Assembly: GCA_023447335.1 (NCBI GenBank)
Contig: JAEXOD010000169.1
Coordinates: forward strand, 1-46,566
Direction: 5' to 3'
Source: Bacteroidota bacterium
GTDB taxonomy: Bacteria > Bacteroidota > Ignavibacteria > Ignavibacteriales > Melioribacteraceae
DNA length: 46,566 bases
The notes beneath the pieces are model-generated. The model had not been told where the DNA came from and ran no database searches. It was given only the letters and a program-made list of their open reading frames with translations. Made by a program: the position numbers and the translations under genes. Of the stretch, positions 44,311 through 46,566 are shown piece after piece; within the stretch, counting starts at the first letter, position 1; every line of letters starts with the position of its first letter.

Positions 44311-46566
44311 ATGGATCCTGAAATTACTTGTTTATCCAAAGAACAATTAGCAATTCTAAACCTAACCGAAGGCAAACATTTGGTTCTAGCCCCTCCCGGA
44401 ACCGGAAAAACAGAACTTATAGCCCAGAGAGTATTAAAAGCAGTTACTCAAGATAAAACTCCTGAAAATGAAATTGTTTGTTTGACTTTTACTAACAGAG
44501 CTGCACGAAATATGCTTGAACGAGTGGAGCAAAGAGTGCCAAATTCAAAAGTTTTTATAAGCAATATACATAGTTTCGGAACTCAGTTTTTAGTAAAAAA
44601 TCAAATAATTCCTCAAGCAAGTTCATTTATTGATGAAGATGATGCCGAAGAGATTTATAAAGAATCATGTGAATTAATTAAAAATCACCCATTGCGTTAT
44701 ACCGATTTCGCAAAAAAAGCATTAAATTATAAAATAAAGATACATGGATTAAAAGAATATTTTAGAAATATTAATGTTCATTTTTCAGATTATGAGTTAA
44801 ATCAGCTAAAAACCTATGAAAACTTAAAAAATGAATCTCTATTATACGATTTTGATGATATTCTAGTTTTAACACTCAAAAATCTAATCAATTCCGAACA
44901 ACAATATCAATTTGGAAAATTTAGTATAATTCAAGTTGATGAAACTCAAGATTTGAATGAAATTCAATGGAATATCGTAAAATTTATGCAAAAGCCAAAT
45001 GCAAATGTGGTTCTGTTCGGAGACATTAACCAATCAATATTCGGATTTACCGGAGCAAGATTAGAATTAATTGAAGAATTTACAAAAGAATACTTACTTC
45101 ATAGCTTGAGTTCTAATTTTAGAAGTGACTTTGAAATAATTAATATGCTAAATACGTATTTAAGTTGCCATTTTACAAATTATAAATTCAATTTACAATC
45201 CCAAAATTTCGAGAAGATCACTACCGGTTCAAAATATTTGAAATTTTATAATTGGGACAATTTAGACCAAGAGGGACAATATTTTAGAATTGAACAAGTT
45301 ATAAATCAATTGAATTGTAAAGTTGATCAGAATGCGTTCTTGTTTTATAAAAACAATGATGTCGAGAATTTTTATAATTTATGTGGATCTTATTACAATA
45401 ATGTATTTAAAGTATCAAAATATGATCTATTTAAACGTGGATTTGTAAAAGATATTTTCGCATTTTTAAATTCTATTTATCGCCCCTTTGAACGAGTTAG
45501 TTGGGTAAGATTATTAAAAATTTTTGGTAAATTTAAAACACTTAAAGAATCAAGGATTTTTATAAATAATTTATTTAATAACGGTATTCTCCCAGCTGAT
45601 TTAATGCGCGAAGATTTGGACTATACAAATGAACTCGCAGATTTTAAAAACCTTTTGATTTCAGGAAGATTAGTATTTTTTGATACAGAAACAAGCGGAT
45701 TAGACACACAAAATGATGACATTATACAAATTGCTGCCGTTGAGATTATTAATGGTAATATAGGATCTAAATTTAATGTTTATATTAACACTGAAAAAGA
45801 CCTCTCCGAAAGTTCTAAAATACACCATATATCAAATAGCTTTTTGAAGAAAAACGGAATGTCTATAACCGAAGGATTATTATTGTTCAATAATTTTGTA
45901 AAAGGCTCACCCTTAGTTGCTCATAATCTAAATTTTGATAAATTTATGTTAATAAACAATTTAAAAAGGAACAATTTATTTTCGGAATTTAATTTCCCGG
46001 ATAAAATGTTTGATACAATAGATATTATTAAACGTATTTTACCAAAACTTCATAGTTATAAATTAAGCTATTTAGTTAACTTACTTAATATCAATTTTAA
46101 AAACACTCATAATGCTATTGATGATGTTAACGCAACAATAGAAGTTATAAGCTCATTAAAAATTAAACTTTTTGATGTTTTAAAGAACAGTGAAGATTTC
46201 ATTCTTGAAAATATGAAAAAGTTAAAACAATTCACCGAAAACTTGGCTCCATATTATGATAATGTAATTAATAATAAACAACCGGTAACCTTTAGAAAAA
46301 TAATAGAAGATTTTGTGATATTCTGCAAAATTGAAGATCCGAATATAAACGAATTAAATAAACTATTAAATCATATGGATAGTAAAACAAAACCGGACGT
46401 AGTTATGAAATTACTATCAAAAAATATGAATTTTTATAGAAGATGTAAGACTTCTGATTTAATTACGGAAAACGATAAAACAATAATTTCCACTATTCAC
46501 AAAGCTAAAGGTTTAGAATTTGATAATGTAATTATTCCTGATTGTTGTAACATACTTTTCCCATAC
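44311..46566 (+). CDS. UvrD/PcrA-like helicase with an inserted DEDDh exonuclease domain, 3' end outside window
   Basis: 752 codons are visible, open to the last base. SF1A helicase motifs: LSKEQLAIL (Q-motif), Walker A APPGTGKT (27-34, K33), LTFTNRAARNMLERV (Ia), IIQVDETQDLN (D210, E211), LFGDINQSIFGFTGA (III), LSSNFRSDFEI (IV, near 266-275), and TIHKAKGLEFDNVII (V, from 728). Between IV and V, residues ~452-620 hold a full DnaQ-type nuclease. It has FFDTETSGLD (D458, E460), AHNLNFDKFM (D543) and HNAIDDVNAT (H600, D605). The nuclease sits where UvrD has its 2B subdomain. Start ATG 44311 follows GAGGCAAAGGA. Presumably unwinds and degrades DNA in repair or defence; pathway unknown. Confidence 0.92.
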   Translation, partial: MDPEITCLSKEQLAILNLTEGKHLVLAPPGTGKTELIAQRVLKAVTQDKTPENEIVCLTFTNRAARNMLERVEQRVPNSKVFISNIHSFGTQFLVKNQIIPQASSFIDEDDAEEIYKESCELIKNHPLRYTDFAKKALNYKIKIHGLKEYFRNINVHFSDYELNQLKTYENLKNESLLYDFDDILVLTLKNLINSEQQYQFGKFSIIQVDETQDLNEIQWNIVKFMQKPNANVVLFGDINQSIFGFTGARLELIEEFTKEYLLHSLSSNFRSDFEIINMLNTYLSCHFTNYKFNLQSQNFEKITTGSKYLKFYNWDNLDQEGQYFRIEQVINQLNCKVDQNAFLFYKNNDVENFYNLCGSYYNNVFKVSKYDLFKRGFVKDIFAFLNSIYRPFERVSWVRLLKIFGKFKTLKESRIFINNLFNNGILPADLMREDLDYTNELADFKNLLISGRLVFFDTETSGLDTQNDDIIQIAAVEIINGNIGSKFNVYINTEKDLSESSKIHHISNSFLKKNGMSITEGLLLFNNFVKGSPLVAHNLNFDKFMLINNLKRNNLFSEFNFPDKMFDTIDIIKRILPKLHSYKLSYLVNLLNINFKNTHNAIDDVNATIEVISSLKIKLFDVLKNSEDFILENMKKLKQFTENLAPYYDNVINNKQPVTFRKIIEDFVIFCKIEDPNINELNKLLNHMDSKTKPDVVMKLLSKNMNFYRRCKTSDLITENDKTIISTIHKAKGLEFDNVIIPDCCNILFPY

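Noticed and set aside
1..46566. tRNA or rRNA genes
   Set aside because: No cloverleaf with a T-loop consensus and no GC-rich rRNA-like block was recognised by eye; a tRNAscan run would settle it.

Overview
The window is an AT-rich (by eye about two thirds A+T), densely coded bacterial chromosome segment. It suggests a member of the Bacteroidota/Chlorobiota group, most likely the Ignavibacteria or a close relative. The main evidence is three proteins ending in a type IX secretion (T9SS) type A sorting domain with the QNYPNPFNP signature usual in that clade. Bacillithiol genes, a class II ribonucleotide reductase and a CstA of the short type fit the same group. No rRNA, tRNA, CRISPR array, insertion sequence or phage gene was recognised. 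This looks like ordinary chromosome with a few unusual proteins rather than a mobile island.

Layout. 1-1278: the 3' part of an alpha-amylase. 1292-7517 (minus): a seven-gene SUF iron-sulfur operon, sufB-sufC-sufD-sufS-DUF59-bacilliredoxin-rrf2, with a candidate promoter at 7543-7571. 7639-10618 (minus): ptsN-like, hisS, a small unknown gene and rlmB. 10786-12486 (plus): a large Rossmann-type protein of unknown function. 12777-19513 (minus): two tandem paralogous secreted proteins of 1104 and 1100 residues. Each has an apparent internal thioester domain, Ig/DUF11 stalk, choice-of-anchor A domain, seven-repeat propeller and T9SS tail. Each gene is followed by its own intrinsic terminator. 20194-24822 (plus): bshB1, cstA, copZ, copA. 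24961-29214 (plus): secreted amidase, sensor kinase and aminotransferase, overlapping or nearly so. 29211-31520 (minus): TPR protein then aroE. 31726-32406 (plus): rpiA. 32486-36049 (minus): B12-dependent nrdJ. 36373-38397 (plus): malQ and a TerB-like gene. 38387-43574 (minus): a thiol peroxidase, a secreted serine hydrolase, a GH9-CE4 fusion and a thermonuclease. 43795-46566 (plus): a small YbjN-like protein, then a UvrD-type helicase cut off by the window end.

How the parts work together. The SUF operon is a self-contained Fe-S assembly unit. It carries its own probable [2Fe-2S] regulator of the Rrf2 family and a bacilliredoxin, while bshB1 elsewhere in the window points to bacillithiol as the low-molecular-weight thiol. 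Alpha-amylase, MalQ and a candidate LacI-type operator point to alpha-glucan use. The GH9-CE4 protein points to beta-glucan or decorated polysaccharide breakdown outside the cell.

Two things deserve most attention. One is the pair of giant T9SS proteins with conserved Cys/Gln thioester signatures, which suggest covalent-capture adhesins in a Gram-negative lineage. The other is the UvrD-like helicase with a complete DEDDh exonuclease inserted between helicase motifs IV and V. All family assignments come from reading motifs by eye; no database search was run.
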